Positions 62,467 to 64,000 of a stretch of DNA of 64,000 bases are shown here, in pieces. Below the pieces are notes generated by a model that was given only the letters and a program-made list of their open reading frames with translations, searched no databases and was not told the DNA's origin. The position numbers were made by a program, and so were the translations under genes. The first letter of the stretch is position 1. Each line of letters starts with the position of its first letter. Source of the DNA: CAWACP01 sp963832965 (lineage in GTDB: Bacteria > Acidobacteriota > Terriglobia > Bryobacterales > Bryobacteraceae); the NCBI GenBank assembly GCA_963832965.1, contig CAWHVW010000003.1, positions 930,001 to 994,000 of the forward strand, read 5' to 3'.

Positions 62467-62568
62467 TTAGAGAGAAATCAACGAATCCACAAACCCTATG
62501 ACTACGGTTCTTATCCAGTATGTACTGGAAGGGTTTGCAGGAGTACTCAGAGCAGCACGGAGCCAACC

Positions 62569-63684
62569 ATGGAGTTCACTGTAAGCAAGGCCGATCTGGT
62601 TCGTGAACTGAGCCTTTCGCAAGGCGTGGTGGAGAAGAAAACCACCATTCCTATCCTCTCCAACGTTCTGGTGGAAGCATCGGATGGCCATATTCAGTTG
62701 ACGTCGACCGATCTTGAGCTGGGCGTTCGCTCCTCTTGTCCGGCGCGCGTGAAAAAGCCCGGAGCGGGAACCATCCCCGCGAAGAAGCTTCTGGACTACG
62801 TTCGTCTGCTCCCGGACGCCGACATTGATGTGAAGCTGCAGGAGAATCATTGGGCCAGTCTGACGTGCGGACGTTCGCGGACGCGCATTGCGGGCATGTC
62901 GCGGGAAAGTTTTCCCGAGTTGCCGGTGATGCCGGAGGTGATTGCGGAGCTGCCGGTGAAAATGCTGGCGACGATGATCGCGCGGACCATCTTCTCCATC
63001 TCCATGGAAGAATCGCGATTCACGCTGAATGGCGCGCTGCTGCTTCTCAAGCCCACGGGAATCGTGATGGTAGCCACGGATGGCCATCGCCTGGCCATGG
63101 TGGAGACCGCGTTAGCCCTGCCGTCGATTGCCGGACAATATCGCGCGCTGATACCGCGCAAGGCCATGAGTGAGATTCTAAAACTGGCTGCGGAAGCGGG
63201 GCCCGACGCCGCCATACAATTTTCCGGCGACGACAATCACCTGTTCTTCCGCCTTGGCGAGCGCCTGCTGCTGAGCCGCAAGCTCACCGGCAACTTCCCC
63301 GATTTTGAGCGGGTGCTGCCGAAGGAACATCCGCACGCCATTCAACTCAACCGTGATGAGCTTCGCAGCGCGGTGGAGCGCGTCTCGCAGTTTTCCGACG
63401 AGCGCAGTAAAGCCGTCCGCGTGAAGTTCTCGGCATCTGAGCTGGGCATTCATTCCTCTCTCTCCGATACCGGCGAGAGCGAGGAGACGCTGGCGGCGGA
63501 ATACGGCGGCGAGGCGATGGAGATCGGTTTCAACGCAACGTACATGCTGGAATTCCTGCGAGTGGTTTCCGACGAGCAGGTAACCTTCCTGGTGCGGGAT
63601 CCCAACAGCGCCGGCGAACTGCGGCCGGCTACCCCGGTGGAAGGATCGAGCTATCGGTATGTAGTCATGCCGATGCGTATTTGA
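62569..63684 (+). CDS. dnaN: DNA polymerase III sliding clamp (beta subunit)
   Basis: This 371-residue clamp has three matching domains: MEFTVSKADLVRELSLSQGVVEKKTTIPILSNVL at the start, ATDGHRLAMVE in domain 2 and the terminal YVVMPMRI. It rings the DNA and tethers the polymerase. The ATG at 62569 has a GGAG site 7 bp upstream. Order dnaA-dnaN-gyrB is typical of origin regions; recF is absent between dnaN and gyrB. Confidence 0.97.
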   Translation: MEFTVSKADLVRELSLSQGVVEKKTTIPILSNVLVEASDGHIQLTSTDLELGVRSSCPARVKKPGAGTIPAKKLLDYVRLLPDADIDVKLQENHWASLTCGRSRTRIAGMSRESFPELPVMPEVIAELPVKMLATMIARTIFSISMEESRFTLNGALLLLKPTGIVMVATDGHRLAMVETALALPSIAGQYRALIPRKAMSEILKLAAEAGPDAAIQFSGDDNHLFFRLGERLLLSRKLTGNFPDFERVLPKEHPHAIQLNRDELRSAVERVSQFSDERSKAVRVKFSASELGIHSSLSDTGESEETLAAEYGGEAMEIGFNATYMLEFLRVVSDEQVTFLVRDPNSAGELRPATPVEGSSYRYVVMPMRI

Positions 63685-63701
63685 AGTGATCAAGAGTAAC
63701 T

Positions 63702-64000
63702 ATGGCAACAAATGATATGAGTGGCACGGGCGGATTGGCTGGTCCGGGCGGCGTCTACGATTCCACTTCCATCAAGGTGCTGGAAGGCCTGGAGGCGGTG
63801 CGCCTGCGCCCGGCAATGTACATCGGCTCGACAACCGAAGCGGGTCTGCACCACCTTGTTTATGAGGTGGTGGACAACTCGGTGGACGAACACCTGGCCG
63901 GCTATTGCACCGAAGTGAGCGTCACCATCCACAGCGACAATTCCGTGACGGTGGTGGACAATGGCCGCGGCATCCCCGTGGACATGCACGACTCCGGCGT
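63702..64000 (+). CDS. gyrB: DNA gyrase subunit B, N-terminal part
   Basis: The first 99 codons show a short N-terminal extension, then the GHKL ATPase start: DSTSIKVLEGLEAVRLRPAMYIGST, HHLVYEVVDNSVDEHLAG and VVDNGRGIPVD. GyrB drives supercoiling by ATP hydrolysis. The gene runs off the right edge. It follows dnaN by 17 bp. Confidence 0.95.
   Translation, partial: MATNDMSGTGGLAGPGGVYDSTSIKVLEGLEAVRLRPAMYIGSTTEAGLHHLVYEVVDNSVDEHLAGYCTEVSVTIHSDNSVTVVDNGRGIPVDMHDSG

Overview
The window looks like a chromosomal segment of an Acidobacteriota bacterium of the Bryobacter/Solibacter type. This rests on a PadR regulator beside a long ADOP-type ABC permease, a subtilase ending in a TIGR03437-like C-terminal domain, a PD40 propeller fragment, many secreted glycoside hydrolases and esterases, and GC-rich sequence. 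The right end carries dnaA, dnaN and the start of gyrB with DnaA-box-like sites, so it probably lies next to the replication origin. No database search was possible. Family names come from recognising motifs and overall protein architecture.

Layout. 3-893 is the tail of a PD40 propeller protein. 1026-8476 is a compact ribosomal-peptide (RiPP) cluster: an 81-residue NHLP-type precursor ending in Cys-Cys, a fused TOMM cyclodehydratase, a SagB-type azoline dehydrogenase, a PhyH-type dioxygenase and a flavin amine oxidase in one tight minus-strand operon, with an MGT-type glycosyltransferase read divergently. 8516-9489 is a ParD-like/zeta-type toxin-antitoxin pair with a palindromic operator. 9629-11806 is a CE15-SGNH fusion esterase. 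11989-18208 is a MacA/ATPase/two-permease efflux operon with its own two-component system. 18225-24324 holds two small envelope proteins, a receiver-like/DUF3052 protein, an M13 peptidase and a GT-C-like membrane protein. 24339-28348 holds ilvD with about fourteen apparent frameshifts and a GH2 gene with one. 28583-37711 holds a serine hydrolase, the PadR-ADOP pair with twin operators, a GH3 enzyme, a parvulin and a YhaM-like nuclease. 37708-48483 mixes housekeeping genes (folP, tyrS, DNA alkylation repair, HtrA) with a BlaI-like repressor, a miniature PEP-CTERM protein and two further toxin-antitoxin pairs. 48562-60574 holds a transporter, an M20 peptidase, pentapeptide and HDOD proteins, a HEAT protein, the subtilase, an SH3 lipoprotein, an aminotransferase and coaD. 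tRNA-Gly and the origin genes follow.

The main candidate for a previously undescribed system is the RiPP cluster. The predicted ten-residue core, THNIAMPYCC, would carry a C-terminal bis-azole, and the hydroxylase, oxidase and glycosyltransferase could tailor it further. Other signals include a dispersed 119-bp MITE-like element with terminal inverted repeats, present in two full copies and three core fragments, and a promoter placed exactly between two identical 17-bp palindromes in front of padR.
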